A program made the position numbers and the translations under genes. From Devosia ureilytica (GTDB taxonomy: Bacteria > Pseudomonadota > Alphaproteobacteria > Rhizobiales > Devosiaceae), in assembly GCF_024273195.1 (NCBI RefSeq), contig NZ_JAMZCU010000001.1:372001-436000 (forward strand): a DNA stretch of 64,000 nucleotides, in the 5' to 3' direction. The notes under the pieces are model-generated. The model ran no database searches. It had not been told where the DNA came from and saw only the letters and a list, made by a program, of their open reading frames with translations. This document shows, in pieces, positions 43,513-54,403 of this stretch; within the stretch, counting starts at the first letter, position 1, and each line of letters begins with the position of its first letter.

Positions 43513-45628
43513 GACTTTCGATGGCGGGGCGGATATCAAACTGCCCTGCCCCTTGGTTCCAGGACAGCCGATGCACGCCGCCGCTGGCCAATTGGGCCGG
43601 TCCAATGACTTGTCCGTCTGCAAAGCAGTGTTTTGGCGGATAAATGCGGGCGATCAGTAGATTGTGGCGGCCACAATCCTCGGCGAAAGCTGCGGCATTG
43701 CGGACGATGGCGATGCTGAAATCGGGTGTCGTCACAATGCAGCCCAGCTCATCGCAGCGCGCGCCGGGATGGGCTTCGGCAATCTCGGTCTGGAAGTGCT
43801 GGCTCCAGACATCCACCGCAAAGCTGCCGGTGCGACCGCTGCCCAAAGCCAGCCCTTCGCCATCACGGATGGCAACGGCCTGGGTGGAGTCAGCTATAAG
43901 CACATCAGGCCGTTGCTCGAAACCAAGCAGCAAAATGATGCCGGCGGCGAGCATAGGGGCCACAAGCCGCCAGCGGTTGTCGATGAATGCGAACCAGGCG
44001 AGACCGAGGAGCCCCAGGCCAAGGGTCCAGGTCGCGAGAAGAGGATTTCCAGTCCAACCCTGGCTCCACCCTGCGACCAATTCTGCAATGTCGACCATGC
44101 GGTCGATGCCCCAGCCCATGATCGAAAGGAACGGGGTTTCAAGGCCCAAAGGCATGCTGAGCACCGAAAGCACACCAAAGGGCATGATGACGAGGCTGAC
44201 AAAGGGCAGCGCGAGAAGGTTGCCAATGACCCCCAGCGGCGCGGTTTGCTGGAAGTGGTAGGCGGAGAATAGAAGGGTTGCGAGGCCGGCGATGAAGCTG
44301 GTCCAGGCGGTTGCCCCAATGACCCCGCCAATCCGCGCCAATCGTCCCGGCGACCCCAGGGCCTGGCGCCTTGGGAGCTCATAGACGCCGATCAGGCCGA
44401 CGACTGCAGCAAAGGACAGCTGAAAGCTGGGGCGGAAGATGCTGGAGGGGTCGATGAGGATGATCAGTATGGCGGCGATAGCGACATTGCGCATGGTGAG
44501 CGCCTGCCGTCCGGCAAGGACTGCCCCGAAGATCAGGGCAAGCATCAGGGTCGAGCGGAAGGCCGGGACATTGTCGACGCCGCCCGCCAGCAGCAGATAG
44601 AGGAAAGCGGCGACAATGCCGGTGACGGCGGCAATCTGCTTGACCGGCCAGCCGACAAGGGCTGGCACCGAGGCCAGCGCCAGCCGCAGCAGCCAGAACA
44701 GACCACCAGCGACGATGGACAGGTGCAGGCCGGAAATCGAATAGATATGAGCCAGGCCCGACGCTGCCATAACTTCACGGGTATCGTCGGTGATGGCGCT
44801 CTGATCGCCGACCACCATGGCCTTGCCGATGGCCGCCGTATCGTCTGAAAGAACCGTATCGATCCGCTTACCGATGGCGTCGCGGAGGCCCTGCACCAGT
44901 CGAGCCAGGCTGAAGCTGTCGCCCTGGGCGATTTGCTCCACATCGCCGATGGCCGAGCCATAGGCGCCAACGCCGATGAAATAGGAATGGAACTGGCCGT
45001 CATGCGCGCCGGGCAAAATTGGCCCGGGTATGGGTGCAAGGCGTAGCCTGGCGCGCAGCTTGTCGCCGGGTTGCAGGGGTGTGGTGGAAGGCAATAGCAG
45101 GCGGGCACGGCGGATCGGCACCGGACGTGCGTCACCCGTGGCGGCAATGTTGGAAACGATCAGCCGCTGCTGGTTGCCGTCGGCGGACAGCACCTCGTCC
45201 ACCGTGGCGTCATAGGTGCCATAGGCCGGATAGATGAGCATGGGCGTGCCGAAGGCCAGCCCGTGGAGCGGGAGGAGACAGAAGCCGAGCCAGAGGGCAA
45301 GGCACTGGATTCCGGCCCGCAAGCCCGGGACCGAACCCTGCCAGATGGCAATCATCAACGCCGAAAGCACGCCAATGCCGCTGGCGATAAAAGCGAGGAT
45401 TGGGGGTTCGTCTGGCAATGCGGCGTAGCAGACGAGGCCTGCGATCAGGGCGAAGGGCAGAAGGACAAAGAGACGCCGTTTCTCTATGGCACTGGCAATG
45501 GCGTCACGTAGATATGCCCGTCCGGCACGCCGGTCTTTCTCCGGTGGCCAGGACGGCTGGACTTGACGGGTGCGCCACCGTTGCCAGAACCCGGCCGCGC
45601 CCCCCAATGCCTGTTGCCCCGCGTCCAT
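43481..45628 (-). CDS. comEC: ComEC/Rec2-family membrane protein without catalytic lactamase residues
   Basis: Inner-membrane channel-type protein of the ComEC/Rec2 family, associated with DNA uptake, 715 residues. After an N-terminal hydrophobic region comes an OB-like DUF4131 domain (about 140-240), then the competence domain with the signature [19 protein letters not shown] and about eight transmembrane helices. The C-terminal region corresponds to the metallo-beta-lactamase domain but has neither the DVGQGD nor the HxHxDH motif, so nuclease function is not expected. No other competence genes are nearby. It diverges from gltX. Confidence 0.87.
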   Translation of the reverse strand: MDAGQQALGGAAGFWQRWRTRQVQPSWPPEKDRRAGRAYLRDAIASAIEKRRLFVLLPFALIAGLVCYAALPDEPPILAFIASGIGVLSALMIAIWQGSVPGLRAGIQCLALWLGFCLLPLHGLAFGTPMLIYPAYGTYDATVDEVLSADGNQQRLIVSNIAATGDARPVPIRRARLLLPSTTPLQPGDKLRARLRLAPIPGPILPGAHDGQFHSYFIGVGAYGSAIGDVEQIAQGDSFSLARLVQGLRDAIGKRIDTVLSDDTAAIGKAMVVGDQSAITDDTREVMAASGLAHIYSISGLHLSIVAGGLFWLLRLALASVPALVGWPVKQIAAVTGIVAAFLYLLLAGGVDNVPAFRSTLMLALIFGAVLAGRQALTMRNVAIAAILIILIDPSSIFRPSFQLSFAAVVGLIGVYELPRRQALGSPGRLARIGGVIGATAWTSFIAGLATLLFSAYHFQQTAPLGVIGNLLALPFVSLVIMPFGVLSVLSMPLGLETPFLSIMGWGIDRMVDIAELVAGWSQGWTGNPLLATWTLGLGLLGLAWFAFIDNRWRLVAPMLAAGIILLLGFEQRPDVLIADSTQAVAIRDGEGLALGSGRTGSFAVDVWSQHFQTEIAEAHPGARCDELGCIVTTPDFSIAIVRNAAAFAEDCGRHNLLIARIYPPKHCFADGQVIGPAQLASGGVHRLSWNQGAGQFDIRPAIESLNRPWRVSPR

Positions 45629-45702
45629 GCGCCCCCGCCCTTGCGCTCAAGCTTGCCTATGCTACACACGGCCCGCAAATCCTCAAATCTTTCCGGTTGT
45701 CC

Positions 45703-47118
45703 ATGTCTCAGGTCGTCACCCGTTTCGCACCCTCCCCCACTGGCTATCTGCACATCGGCGGTGCCCGCACTGCGCTGTTCAGCTGGGCCTTTGCCCAGAA
45801 CAAGGGTGGGAAGATGCTGCTGCGCATCGAGGATACTGACCGTGAACGCTCGACCGAAGCTGCCGTCACGGCGTTGGTCGATGGGCTGAAATGGCTCGGT
45901 CTCGACTGGGAAGGCGAGCCGATCAGCCAGTTCGCACGCGCCTCGCGCCATGCCGAAGTGGCTCATGAACTGGTGAAGATGGGTCACGCCTATTATTGCT
46001 ATTGCTCGCCGCAGGAGCTGGACCAGATGCGCGAGGAAGCCCGCGCCGCAGGCAAGCCGCCGCGCTACAACGGCTATTGGCGCGACCGCGACGCCGCAGA
46101 GGCGCCAGAGGGCGTTTCGCCGGTTATTCGCATCAAGGCGCCCCTGAGCGGCGAAATCACCGTGCATGATCATGTGCAGGGCGATGTGGTGTTCAAGACC
46201 GAGAACCTTGATGACTTCATCATCCTGCGCTCGGACGGCACGCCGACCTATATGCATGCGGTGGTGGTCGACGACCATGACATGGGCGTGACCCATATCA
46301 TCCGCGGCGACGACCACCTGACCAATGCAGCCCGCCAGATTGTCATCTACAACGCCATGGGCTGGCCGGTGCCGGAAATGGCGCATATTCCGCTGATCCA
46401 TGGCCCGGATGGCGCCAAGTTGAGCAAGCGCCATGGTGCGCTGGGCGTCGAAGCCTATCGGCAGATGGGCTATCTGCCGGAGGCCCTGCGCAACTATCTG
46501 GCGCGGCTGGGCTGGAGCCATGGCGACGACGAGATCTTTTCGACCGAGCAGATGGTGGAATGGTTCAGCCTTGAAGCCCTCAACAAGGGCGCGGCGCGGT
46601 TTGATTTCGTCAAACTCGAGAACATCAACGGTCACTATATCCGCGAGGCGGACCCTGCCTATCTCTATGAGGTGATGATCGCCACGGCCCAGGAAGTGGG
46701 TCGCGACGAGGACGCCAAGGGCCTTCTTGCCAATCATAATACGGTGTTGGCGGCGCTGCCGGAGTTGCAGCCGCGCGCCAAGACGGTGCTCGAACTGATC
46801 GACTTGGCCCAGTTTATCTATGCCCTTCGTCCCATCATGCCTGACGCCGCAGCGGCGGCATTATTGACCGATGACGCGCGGCTTGTGCTCAAGAGCATTG
46901 CCGATACGTTAGGGGGGCTTGCCGATTGGTCAGTGCCGGCCATCGACACGGCCATGCGTGCACTGGCGGAGGAGAAGGGGCTGAAGCTGGGCAAACTGGC
47001 CCAGCCTTTGCGCGCGGCCCTCACCGGACGCACCGTTTCTCCGGGGATTTTCGAGGTTATGGTGCTGATCGGGCGTGAAGAAAGCCTGGCGCGTCTGGGT
47101 GACCAGACCGTCGGCTGA
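45703..47118 (+). CDS. gltX: Glutamyl-tRNA synthetase
   Basis: Charges tRNA-Glu (and possibly tRNA-Gln), 471 residues. Class I motifs: [20 protein letters not shown] with the HIGH-type box and KLSKRHGA as KMSKS loop. An all-helical anticodon-binding region follows. Start is at MSQVVTRF where the family begins; no clear ribosome site precedes it, and the frame runs open far upstream into the antisense of comEC. Alphaproteobacteria often carry two gltX copies; this is the one next to gltA. Confidence 0.96.
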   Translation: MSQVVTRFAPSPTGYLHIGGARTALFSWAFAQNKGGKMLLRIEDTDRERSTEAAVTALVDGLKWLGLDWEGEPISQFARASRHAEVAHELVKMGHAYYCYCSPQELDQMREEARAAGKPPRYNGYWRDRDAAEAPEGVSPVIRIKAPLSGEITVHDHVQGDVVFKTENLDDFIILRSDGTPTYMHAVVVDDHDMGVTHIIRGDDHLTNAARQIVIYNAMGWPVPEMAHIPLIHGPDGAKLSKRHGALGVEAYRQMGYLPEALRNYLARLGWSHGDDEIFSTEQMVEWFSLEALNKGAARFDFVKLENINGHYIREADPAYLYEVMIATAQEVGRDEDAKGLLANHNTVLAALPELQPRAKTVLELIDLAQFIYALRPIMPDAAAAALLTDDARLVLKSIADTLGGLADWSVPAIDTAMRALAEEKGLKLGKLAQPLRAALTGRTVSPGIFEVMVLIGREESLARLGDQTVG

Positions 47119-47177
47119 TGCCATCCCGGAGCCCCATCACACGGGTGTCAGATAGATAAGTCATACTCACCTATCGG

Positions 47178-47205
47178 TTGCTTGCCGTGGGCAAGACCTG
47201 ATACC
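47178..47205 (+). promoter_or_regulatory. Possible gltA promoter
   Basis: TTGCTT and GATACC with 16-base spacing in the 183-base gap before gltA. The spacer contains a CTTGCC-GTG-GGCAAG hairpin. The -10 match is weak. Confidence 0.3.
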
Positions 47206-47301
47206 TCTCGTCGGGAAAATCGGCGCTTTCAAGGCGCCGGCCCCGGGCCCGCTTTTCCTGTCCTTTTCTGCGGGTGCGAGGGGTGTAGCGAGGAGAGCTC
47301 A

Positions 47302-48582
47302 ATGACCGATAAAGTCGCCAAACTCGTCATCGGAGACCAGACCCACGAATTCCCGATCCTGAGCGGTTCGGTGGGTCCGGATGTGATGGATATTCGATCG
47401 CTTTATGCCAAGACGGGACTGTTCACATACGACCCGGGTTTCACATCAACGGCGGCCTGCGATAGCGCCATCACCTACATCGATGGCGACAAGGGCGAAC
47501 TGCTCTATCGCGGCTATCCCATCGAGCAACTGGCCGACAAGTCCAACTACCTCGAAGTCTGCTATCTGCTGCTCTATGGCGAGCTGCCGACCAAGGCCCA
47601 GTTCAAGGACTTCGAGCAGCTGGTGACGCGCCACACCATGGTGCATGAGCAGATGCACTATTTCTATCGCGGCTTCCGTCGCGACGCGCACCCCATGGCC
47701 ATCATGACCGGCGTGGTTGGCGCAATGGCGGCGTTCTACCATGACTCGACCGACGTCAATGATCCGCAGCAGCGCGAGATTGCCTCGATCCGCATGATCG
47801 CCAAGATGCCGACCATTGCGGCGATGGCGTATAAATATTCGGTAGGCCAGCCCTTCGTTTATCCGCGCAACGACCTCGATTATGCGTCGAACTTCCTGCA
47901 CATGTGCTTCTCGGTTCCGGCCGAGGAATACAAGGTCGATCCCAAGATCGCCCGGGCCATGGACCTGATCTTCACGCTTCATGCCGACCACGAGCAGAAT
48001 GCCTCGACCTCGACTGTACGCCTTTCGGGTTCGTCAGACGCCAATCCGTTCGCTTGTATAGCCGCCGGCGTCGCGTGCCTCTGGGGTCCCGCTCATGGCG
48101 GCGCCAACGAGGCTTGCCTCAACATGCTGCGCGAAATTGGCACGGTTGACCGCATTCCCGAATTCATCGCCCGCGCCAAGGACAAGAACGATCCGTTCCG
48201 CCTGATGGGCTTTGGCCACCGCGTTTACAAGAACTTCGATCCGCGCGCCAAGGTCATGCAGGCCACGGCCAAGGAAGTGCTGGAGATTCTGGGCGTCGGC
48301 AACAACCCGACGCTGCAGGTCGCCCAGGAACTCGAACGCATCGCGCTCGAAGACCAGTACTTCATCGACCGCAAGCTGTATCCGAACGTCGATTTCTACT
48401 CGGGCGTGATCCTCGATGCGATCGGCTTCCCGACCTCGATGTTCACGGTCCTGTTTGCTGTGGCCCGCACCGTTGGCTGGATCAGCCAGTGGAAGGAAAT
48501 GATCGGCGACCCGCAAAAGAAGATCGGCCGTCCGCGCCAGCTCTACAACGGCGCGGTGGCTCGCGACTACGACGCCGGTTGA
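47302..48582 (+). CDS. gltA: Citrate synthase
   Basis: Condenses acetyl-CoA and oxaloacetate in the TCA cycle, 426 residues, the hexameric type II form. An N-terminal small beta domain precedes the helical core; catalytic His residues lie in [13 protein letters not shown] and [15 protein letters not shown], and the catalytic Asp in [17 protein letters not shown] sits six bases before the chosen ATG. Its end overlaps that of the convergent lpxB by 16 bases. Confidence 0.97.
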   Translation: MTDKVAKLVIGDQTHEFPILSGSVGPDVMDIRSLYAKTGLFTYDPGFTSTAACDSAITYIDGDKGELLYRGYPIEQLADKSNYLEVCYLLLYGELPTKAQFKDFEQLVTRHTMVHEQMHYFYRGFRRDAHPMAIMTGVVGAMAAFYHDSTDVNDPQQREIASIRMIAKMPTIAAMAYKYSVGQPFVYPRNDLDYASNFLHMCFSVPAEEYKVDPKIARAMDLIFTLHADHEQNASTSTVRLSGSSDANPFACIAAGVACLWGPAHGGANEACLNMLREIGTVDRIPEFIARAKDKNDPFRLMGFGHRVYKNFDPRAKVMQATAKEVLEILGVGNNPTLQVAQELERIALEDQYFIDRKLYPNVDFYSGVILDAIGFPTSMFTVLFAVARTVGWISQWKEMIGDPQKKIGRPRQLYNGAVARDYDAG

Positions 48583-49712
48583 TTGCGCCAGATTGACAGG
48601 ACCTGCTCCGCCGGGTCCTGTCGCTGATACGGCGGCATGCCCGCCTCCATCAAAGCATAAAGCTCGCCAAAGGCCGCAATCTGGTCCTGGCGGGCTTTTT
48701 TGTCGGCCAGAAGCCCTGCGACAATCGGAGACACCTGATCTGCTGTCAGCGGCGCTGATACCATCTCGGGGACGACGGGGCGATCAAGAATAATATTGGG
48801 CAACGAAACCTGAGGGCGGCCAAGCTTATCGAATACACGCGCCTGATGGCCGTCGAGGGCATAGATCACGGCCATGGGGACGCGCGCCAGGGCCAGTTCA
48901 AGGGTCACGGTGCCGGAGACGCAGACAGCCGCGATTGCGGACGCATAGAGTTCGCGCCGGGCACCCCGATTGTCCACGAGTCGAACCGGGACCGGCCAAT
49001 TGCGGGTTTCCGCGGACAATCGCTCGCGCAGGCGCGGCAAGGTCGGGATGACGAATTCGGTGATTTCGTCGCGCCCGGCGAGATCGCCAACCATGGCGGC
49101 GAGAACCGGCAGGTGCCGCCGCAACTCCCCTTCCCGGCTGCCCGGCAACAGCACCAGCGCCCCCCGGTCGGGCGTCTGCCGCGCGGGCAGACCCTCGGCA
49201 AGCGCGGGATGGCCGACGTAAGTCGTGGCCGGACCGTCGAGCCGATCCATGGCCGCGGGCTCGAACGGCAAGACGGCCAGGACGGCGTCAAACAGAGGCT
49301 TCAACTTGGCTGCGCGCTCGGGATTTCTGGCCCAAACCGAGGGGGCGACGTAGAGAATCAGCGTGCCGGAAAAACCGCGCTTTCTCAGCTTTGCGGCCAA
49401 CAGGCGCGAAAAGTCCTGGGCATCGACGAGAACGACCACATCGGGACGCTCGGCCAGGATTGCCCGCGCTGTCTGCTCCAGCCGCCAGAGCAGCTTGGGG
49501 AGATTGAGCAGCACATCGGTGATGCCCATGACAGCGAGATCAGACATGGGAAAGAGGGATTGAATCCCTTGGCCGGCCAATTCATCGCCGCCAACACCCG
49601 ATAGCGACAGCGTAACCCGTTGCCGAAGGCGCGCGACCAGATCGGCGGCAATGCGATCACCGGATGGCTCGCCGGCCAGAATGAACAGGCGCAGCGGGTC
49701 ACTCATGGCCAT
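48567..49712 (-). CDS. lpxB: Lipid-A-disaccharide synthase
   Basis: Glycosyltransferase joining UDP-2,3-diacylglucosamine and lipid X in lipid A synthesis, at the inner face of the inner membrane. It has 381 residues with [15 protein letters not shown] at the start, [22 protein letters not shown] and [11 protein letters not shown]. It lies 14 bases after lpxA; the lpxI gene usually found between them in alphaproteobacteria is absent. Confidence 0.96.
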   Translation of the reverse strand: MAMSDPLRLFILAGEPSGDRIAADLVARLRQRVTLSLSGVGGDELAGQGIQSLFPMSDLAVMGITDVLLNLPKLLWRLEQTARAILAERPDVVVLVDAQDFSRLLAAKLRKRGFSGTLILYVAPSVWARNPERAAKLKPLFDAVLAVLPFEPAAMDRLDGPATTYVGHPALAEGLPARQTPDRGALVLLPGSREGELRRHLPVLAAMVGDLAGRDEITEFVIPTLPRLRERLSAETRNWPVPVRLVDNRGARRELYASAIAAVCVSGTVTLELALARVPMAVIYALDGHQARVFDKLGRPQVSLPNIILDRPVVPEMVSAPLTADQVSPIVAGLLADKKARQDQIAAFGELYALMEAGMPPYQRQDPAEQVLSIWRNQPAS

Positions 49713-49726
49713 CTCCGGCGCCGATG

Positions 49727-50536
49727 CTATTCGGTCTCGTGGCCGTTGCGCGGCAGGAGAATCGGGCGATCCTTGGCATCGGCGATAAAGGCCACAACGT
49801 CTTGCACCAGCTCATCGTCACGGAACAATTCGGCAGCGTCTTCCACCCGCTCGCGCAAGGTGCCCTCGCTGGCAAAAATCTGGCGATAGGCAGCGCGAAG
49901 GCGATGGATGGCTTCACGGTCGAATTTGCGGCGCTTGAGGCCGACGAGGTTCAGGCCTGTCAGCGTCGCGCGATTACCCAGGGCCATGCCATAGGGGATG
50001 ACGTCGCCATCGACCATGGACTGGGCACCGATGAAGGCGTGGGCACCGATGCGGGTGAACTGATGGATGACGCAGGTGCCGCCGAAGATGACGTTGTCGC
50101 CGACATGCACATGACCGGCAATGCCGACATAATTGGCCATGACGACATTGTTGCCGACGATGGCATCATGGGCGACGTGGGCATTGGCCATCATCAGGCA
50201 ATTGTCTCCAATCCGGGTGACCATGCCCCCGCCCTCGGTGCCGGGATTGATGGTGACCGATTCGCGGATCGTGCAATTTTCGCCGATCTCGAGACGAGAG
50301 TCCTCGCCATGAAACTTGAGATCCTGCGGCTGATGTCCGACAGAGGCGAACGGAAAGATGCGCGTGCCAGCGCCAATGCTCGTATTGCCTTCCACGACGA
50401 CGTGGGAAACCAGCTCGACATTGTCACCGAGGACCACCCGGGCACCAACGATGCTGTAGGGCCCGACGCGAACGCCGGATCCGAGCCTGGCACCGTCTGC
50501 GATGATGGCAGTCGAGTGAACGAGCGGTGCGCTCAC
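49727..50536 (-). CDS. lpxA: UDP-N-acetylglucosamine acyltransferase
   Basis: First step of lipid A synthesis, adding a 3-hydroxyacyl chain to UDP-GlcNAc. It has 269 residues of left-handed beta-helix hexapeptide repeats (LGSGVRVGPYSIVGARVVLGDNVEL and onwards), the catalytic His in NANAHVAHDAIVG and a helical C-terminal cap. It has a GTG start overlapping the fabZ stop as GTGA. Confidence 0.96.
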   Translation of the reverse strand: MSAPLVHSTAIIADGARLGSGVRVGPYSIVGARVVLGDNVELVSHVVVEGNTSIGAGTRIFPFASVGHQPQDLKFHGEDSRLEIGENCTIRESVTINPGTEGGGMVTRIGDNCLMMANAHVAHDAIVGNNVVMANYVGIAGHVHVGDNVIFGGTCVIHQFTRIGAHAFIGAQSMVDGDVIPYGMALGNRATLTGLNLVGLKRRKFDREAIHRLRAAYRQIFASEGTLRERVEDAAELFRDDELVQDVVAFIADAKDRPILLPRNGHETE

Positions 50537-51006
50537 GAGGGCACGCCGACAATCATTGCGGTGATTTCGGCTTCGGCGATGATCACACCGTTGACCTTGG
50601 CCTTGGCTTCGTAACGGCCAACATTGCGGCGGCGGTGCATCTTGGAGATGTGGAATTCAATGGTGTCGCCGGGCCCGGCAGGCTTGCGGAAGCGCGCATT
50701 GTCGACGCCCAGCATCAGGACGATGTTCTTCTGACCACCGGTTGAATCGTGCTTGATGACGATGGCACCAGCGGTCTGCGCCATGCCCTCGATGATCAGC
50801 ACACCGGGGAAGATCGGATTGCCCGGAAAATGGCCGAGGAAGATCGGCTCATTGAACGTGACGTTCTTGATGCCGACAGCCGATTCATCGCCATTGATGT
50901 CGACGATGCGATCAATCATGAGGAAGGGATAGCGGTGTGGCAGCGCTTCCAGAATTTCAGCAATGCTCATGGCATTGAGCTCGGTTACGGCGGTGGTATC
51001 GTTCAT
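50533..51006 (-). CDS. fabZ: 3-hydroxyacyl-ACP dehydratase FabZ
   Basis: Hot-dog fold dehydratase of fatty acid synthesis, 157 residues. The active-site His is in GHFPGNPIFPGV and the catalytic Glu in LIIEGMAQTAG; HRYPFLMIDRI precedes. The start overlaps lpxD by ATGA, inside a chain lpxD-fabZ-lpxA-lpxB that balances phospholipid and lipid A flux. Confidence 0.97.
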   Translation of the reverse strand: MNDTTAVTELNAMSIAEILEALPHRYPFLMIDRIVDINGDESAVGIKNVTFNEPIFLGHFPGNPIFPGVLIIEGMAQTAGAIVIKHDSTGGQKNIVLMLGVDNARFRKPAGPGDTIEFHISKMHRRRNVGRYEAKAKVNGVIIAEAEITAMIVGVPS

Positions 51007-52031
51007 CCCCGCTTCTCCCCCTTCGACAGTTTCCGCATGACGGCGAGTTCTCGCCAAAAATCTCTTATATCCTGTGCCGGAGCACCGGCAAGTTTGGAAC
51101 CGGCAGGCCAGTCCTTTGTCACCGCCGCCCGGCCGTGAACCATGGATCCCGCTCCGATGCTCAGGTGGCCCGAGGTTCCAACGCCGCCGCCCAGCAATAC
51201 GCCATCGCCTAGGATGGTCGAGCCGGACAGTCCGCTCATAGAAGCAATCAGGCAATAGCGGCCAATACGGCAGTTGTGACCAATCTGGACCAAGTTATCG
51301 ATCTTGGTCCCTTCACCGATCACCGTGTCGCCCAAAGCGCCCCGGTCGATCGTGCTATTAGCGCCCACCTCGACCTTGTCCTGGACTATCACTCGACCAA
51401 GCTGGGGAATCTTGCGGTTTGACTGGCCGAAGTCGAGCCAGCCAAAGCCTTCCGTGCCGATGCGAACCCCAGAGTGTATGACCACGTCATTGCCCAGGTG
51501 CGCGCAATCGATGGTGCAATTGGCAGCGATAGTACAGTTCCTGCCAATGGTGACACCGGCCCCGATGACGGTATTTGCGCCAATGACGGTGCCGCGTCCG
51601 ATCTCGACGCCGGCGCCGACGACCACATTGGTCCCCAGTGTTACGTCGCGTTCAAAGATCGGCGCGCCGAGATCGTCGCGACCCGATGCGATGACCGACC
51701 GCGTGCTGGCTGGATAGAGCGCATCCAAGAGATCAGCGAACAGATGATGTGGCTTGTCTACGGCAATGGCGATGCAGCCAGCCGGGACGGCGTCACGCAA
51801 GGCGGGGGCGACAAGCACCACTCCGGCCGCGGTACGGCGCAATTCCTCGACATAGCTGGGTTGCGCAGCAAGGGCCAAATCGCCCGGCTCGGCCAGATCG
51901 AGATCCGACGCGCCTGTCACCACGTGGTCGGCCGCCGATATGTTCTGTGCCAGATCAGCGCGGCCTATCTGGGCCAGCAAAGCGCTCAAAGTGAACGGGC
52001 CGGCGAAGCGGTGAAAGCGGGTGTCGACCAT
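51003..52031 (-). CDS. lpxD: UDP-3-O-(3-hydroxyacyl)glucosamine N-acyltransferase
   Basis: Third step of lipid A synthesis, 342 residues: an N-terminal uridine-binding domain (1-100), a long left-handed beta-helix (about 110-310) and a C-terminal helix. The catalytic His is in the NLVQIGHNCRIG coil. The ATG lies just eleven bases after the T-run of a terminator that follows bamA, and its ribosome site (AAGTG) is weak, so expression control at this point is possible. Confidence 0.95.
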   Translation of the reverse strand: MVDTRFHRFAGPFTLSALLAQIGRADLAQNISAADHVVTGASDLDLAEPGDLALAAQPSYVEELRRTAAGVVLVAPALRDAVPAGCIAIAVDKPHHLFADLLDALYPASTRSVIASGRDDLGAPIFERDVTLGTNVVVGAGVEIGRGTVIGANTVIGAGVTIGRNCTIAANCTIDCAHLGNDVVIHSGVRIGTEGFGWLDFGQSNRKIPQLGRVIVQDKVEVGANSTIDRGALGDTVIGEGTKIDNLVQIGHNCRIGRYCLIASMSGLSGSTILGDGVLLGGGVGTSGHLSIGAGSMVHGRAAVTKDWPAGSKLAGAPAQDIRDFWRELAVMRKLSKGEKRG

Positions 52032-52041
52032 TACATCACTT

Positions 52042-52081
52042 AAAAAAAGAGAGAGCCGCGGCGCTACCGCCCCGCGGCTCT
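52042..52081 (-). terminator. Intrinsic terminator between bamA and lpxD
   Basis: AGAGCCGCGG pairs perfectly with CCGCGGCTCT around a ten-base loop; on the minus strand a run of seven Ts follows. It is oriented to stop transcripts from bamA and sits immediately before the lpxD start. Confidence 0.8.
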
Positions 52082-52104
52082 AAAACTTTCTCACGCTGCT
52101 CGGA

Positions 52105-54219
52105 CTAGAGCAAGGTCGAGATGGTGAACTGGAACATCTGTGTCCGGTCGTCGGTCGACTTGTTCAGCACGTGAGCGAAGTCGCCACGGAGCGGGCCAAA
52201 CGGCGAGTCCCAGATAAGCGATGCACCGACGGAGGTCCGCCAAGGCTGATCATTGCTGGTAGCAACAGCGCCAGCACCACCCAGGATGTCGCTGCTGTCA
52301 CCAATCCAGGCAGCGTCGGCCCAGACCGCACCGCTCAGACCGTAGTTCTCTGGCAGACCGGGGATGGGGAACTCGATTTCGCCCGAGATACCGGCAAACA
52401 TCGTCGTGCCGACATATTCGCCAGTCCCCAGGCGCGGACCGAAGCCCCTGCCCTCGAAGCCGCGGATCAACTGCGAACCCGGCGTGAAGGCTTCAACCGG
52501 ATGCACCGAACCGCCGTCCAGGCTGTTGATAACACCGGCCTGGCCGCGGACGCTTGCCACCATGCCGCTGTCTGGAATGAGCGGCATGAAGTAGCGAGCG
52601 CGCGCCTCGCTGCGCAGCAGGTTATGATCCCAGCCGATGTATTGCTGGGAGAAGGTGGCATAGAGGCCCTCGGTCGGGTTCTTGACGTCGTCGACGCCAT
52701 TCCAGGTGAGGGTGTAGCCGACGAAAGCCTTGTTGAACGTATCGCCATCGTTGACCAAGGTCGAATTAGGTGCATCGACATCCTTGATCAGCTTGCGCTC
52801 GTAGCCGCCGAAGAACTGGGCATTGAGAGCGCTGGTCAGCGGCACGCCGACGCGCAGCTGGCCACCGGTCGTTTCCGAGCCGTAGTAGCTGGTGGAGGTT
52901 TCGTCGTTGATGCGGTGATAGGCATCAACACCAGCCGAAACCTTGAGCCCCATGAAGCGCGGCTCAGTGAACGAGAAGTCAAAGGTGCGGCCCGACTGCG
53001 AAGCGCCAATGGCGGCACGCAGATACTGACCACGACCCAGGAAATTGCGTTCGGTCAGCGAAAGCTCGCCCAGGATGCCGTCGGAGGTCGAGTAACCTGC
53101 CGTCGCACCGTATTCACCGGTCGAGGTTTCTTCGACATTGATGTTGAGCACGATCTTGTCCGGCGAAGAGCCTGGACCGGTGGTCACATCAACCTTGGAG
53201 AAGAAACCAAGGGCGTCGATATTGCTGCGTCCGCGAACAACCATCGAGCGGTTGAACGGGTCGCCTTCAGCAAAATCGAGCTCGCGACGAATGACGAAGT
53301 CGCGGGTCTTGACGTTGCCCGTAATGTTGATGCGCTCGACATAAATGCGGGCACCCTCGTCCACCAGATAGGTGACGTTGAAGGTGTTGGTCGCAACATC
53401 GCGGTCGAGACGAGCGCGCACGTCAGCGAAGGAATAGCCCTGGGCGGTCGCCTCATATGCCATGTCTTCGATGGACGTCTGCAGGTCGAGCACAGAATAG
53501 GTCGCGCCCTGGCCAGTCCGCACGGTGCCCCGCAGCGCATCGGTATTGAGGCCATCAATGCTGGTCTCGATGCCGACGGTGCCGAATTCGTACTTCTGGC
53601 CTTCATTCACCGTCACGTTGATGAAATAGGCGTTGCGGGCAGCATCATATTCGGAGACCGAATTGACCTGCGCGTCGGGGAAGCCGCGGTTGGCGTAGTA
53701 CAGACGAATGCGCTCGCGATCGACCGCCATCTTCTGCTCGTCATAGGTATCGTCGCGGAGCAGCCAGCTCAGGACGCCCGATTCCTTGGTGAGCATCGTG
53801 CCTTTGAGATTATTGGCACCGATCGAATTATTGCCGGTGAAGTTGATCGCCGCGATACCCGCGCGCTCCCCTTCGTTGACCGTGAAGATCACACGAACGC
53901 GACCATCGTCGGTCGCTTCAGTCCGCGCCGTCACGGAAACCGAGGTGAAACCATCGCGGTCATAGGCCTGGCGAATGCTTTCGATGTCTGCATTCAGGCG
54001 CTGCTGGCTGAAAATACCGGAGGTCGACATATCGACCATTGCCAGAAGCTGGCTGTCCGGGAAGCGACGGTTGCCCTCGAAGAGCACCGAAGCAACCAAT
54101 TGCTCCTGTGCCTGTGCTGTCACGACGCCAAGGATAGGCAGGCCAGCGACCATGGGGGAAGCCCCCAGGATTGCGATCGCCGAAACCGCGCCACGCATCA
54201 GCTTGGTGGGGTGAGTCAT
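52105..54219 (-). CDS. bamA: Outer membrane assembly factor BamA
   Basis: Central protein of the BAM complex that inserts beta-barrel proteins into the outer membrane, 704 residues. A signal peptide (cleavage near VTAQAQ) precedes five POTRA domains (about 35-380) and a 16-strand barrel; strand motifs such as IRGFEGRGFGPR and the C-terminal Phe-type signature region FQFTISTLL are present. The start MTHPTKLM fits the signal peptide; the frame is open 23 codons more. No skp gene follows it, unlike in enterobacteria. Confidence 0.96.
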   Translation of the reverse strand: MTHPTKLMRGAVSAIAILGASPMVAGLPILGVVTAQAQEQLVASVLFEGNRRFPDSQLLAMVDMSTSGIFSQQRLNADIESIRQAYDRDGFTSVSVTARTEATDDGRVRVIFTVNEGERAGIAAINFTGNNSIGANNLKGTMLTKESGVLSWLLRDDTYDEQKMAVDRERIRLYYANRGFPDAQVNSVSEYDAARNAYFINVTVNEGQKYEFGTVGIETSIDGLNTDALRGTVRTGQGATYSVLDLQTSIEDMAYEATAQGYSFADVRARLDRDVATNTFNVTYLVDEGARIYVERINITGNVKTRDFVIRRELDFAEGDPFNRSMVVRGRSNIDALGFFSKVDVTTGPGSSPDKIVLNINVEETSTGEYGATAGYSTSDGILGELSLTERNFLGRGQYLRAAIGASQSGRTFDFSFTEPRFMGLKVSAGVDAYHRINDETSTSYYGSETTGGQLRVGVPLTSALNAQFFGGYERKLIKDVDAPNSTLVNDGDTFNKAFVGYTLTWNGVDDVKNPTEGLYATFSQQYIGWDHNLLRSEARARYFMPLIPDSGMVASVRGQAGVINSLDGGSVHPVEAFTPGSQLIRGFEGRGFGPRLGTGEYVGTTMFAGISGEIEFPIPGLPENYGLSGAVWADAAWIGDSSDILGGAGAVATSNDQPWRTSVGASLIWDSPFGPLRGDFAHVLNKSTDDRTQMFQFTISTLL

Positions 54220-54403
54220 ATTGTTATTGCCTTCTTGCGACCGGCTCGGAGAATCGCCATGCACAGCGCTCCCCCAAGCTAACTCCATTGGACTGTTTTA
54301 CTGTTTTTTTAACCAGGAACAAGGCGTCAGTGCCTTCGCGGTTAGTAATTCATTGGCACCCGTGTATTCGTGCAACACCTTGCAAACCAAGGTTAACAGT
54401 GCG

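Noticed and set aside
43600-43620. A third CGGACAAGT match (reverse strand) inside comEC
   Set aside because: It extends over nine bases only and lies in coding sequence; about half a nine-base match is expected by chance in this window.
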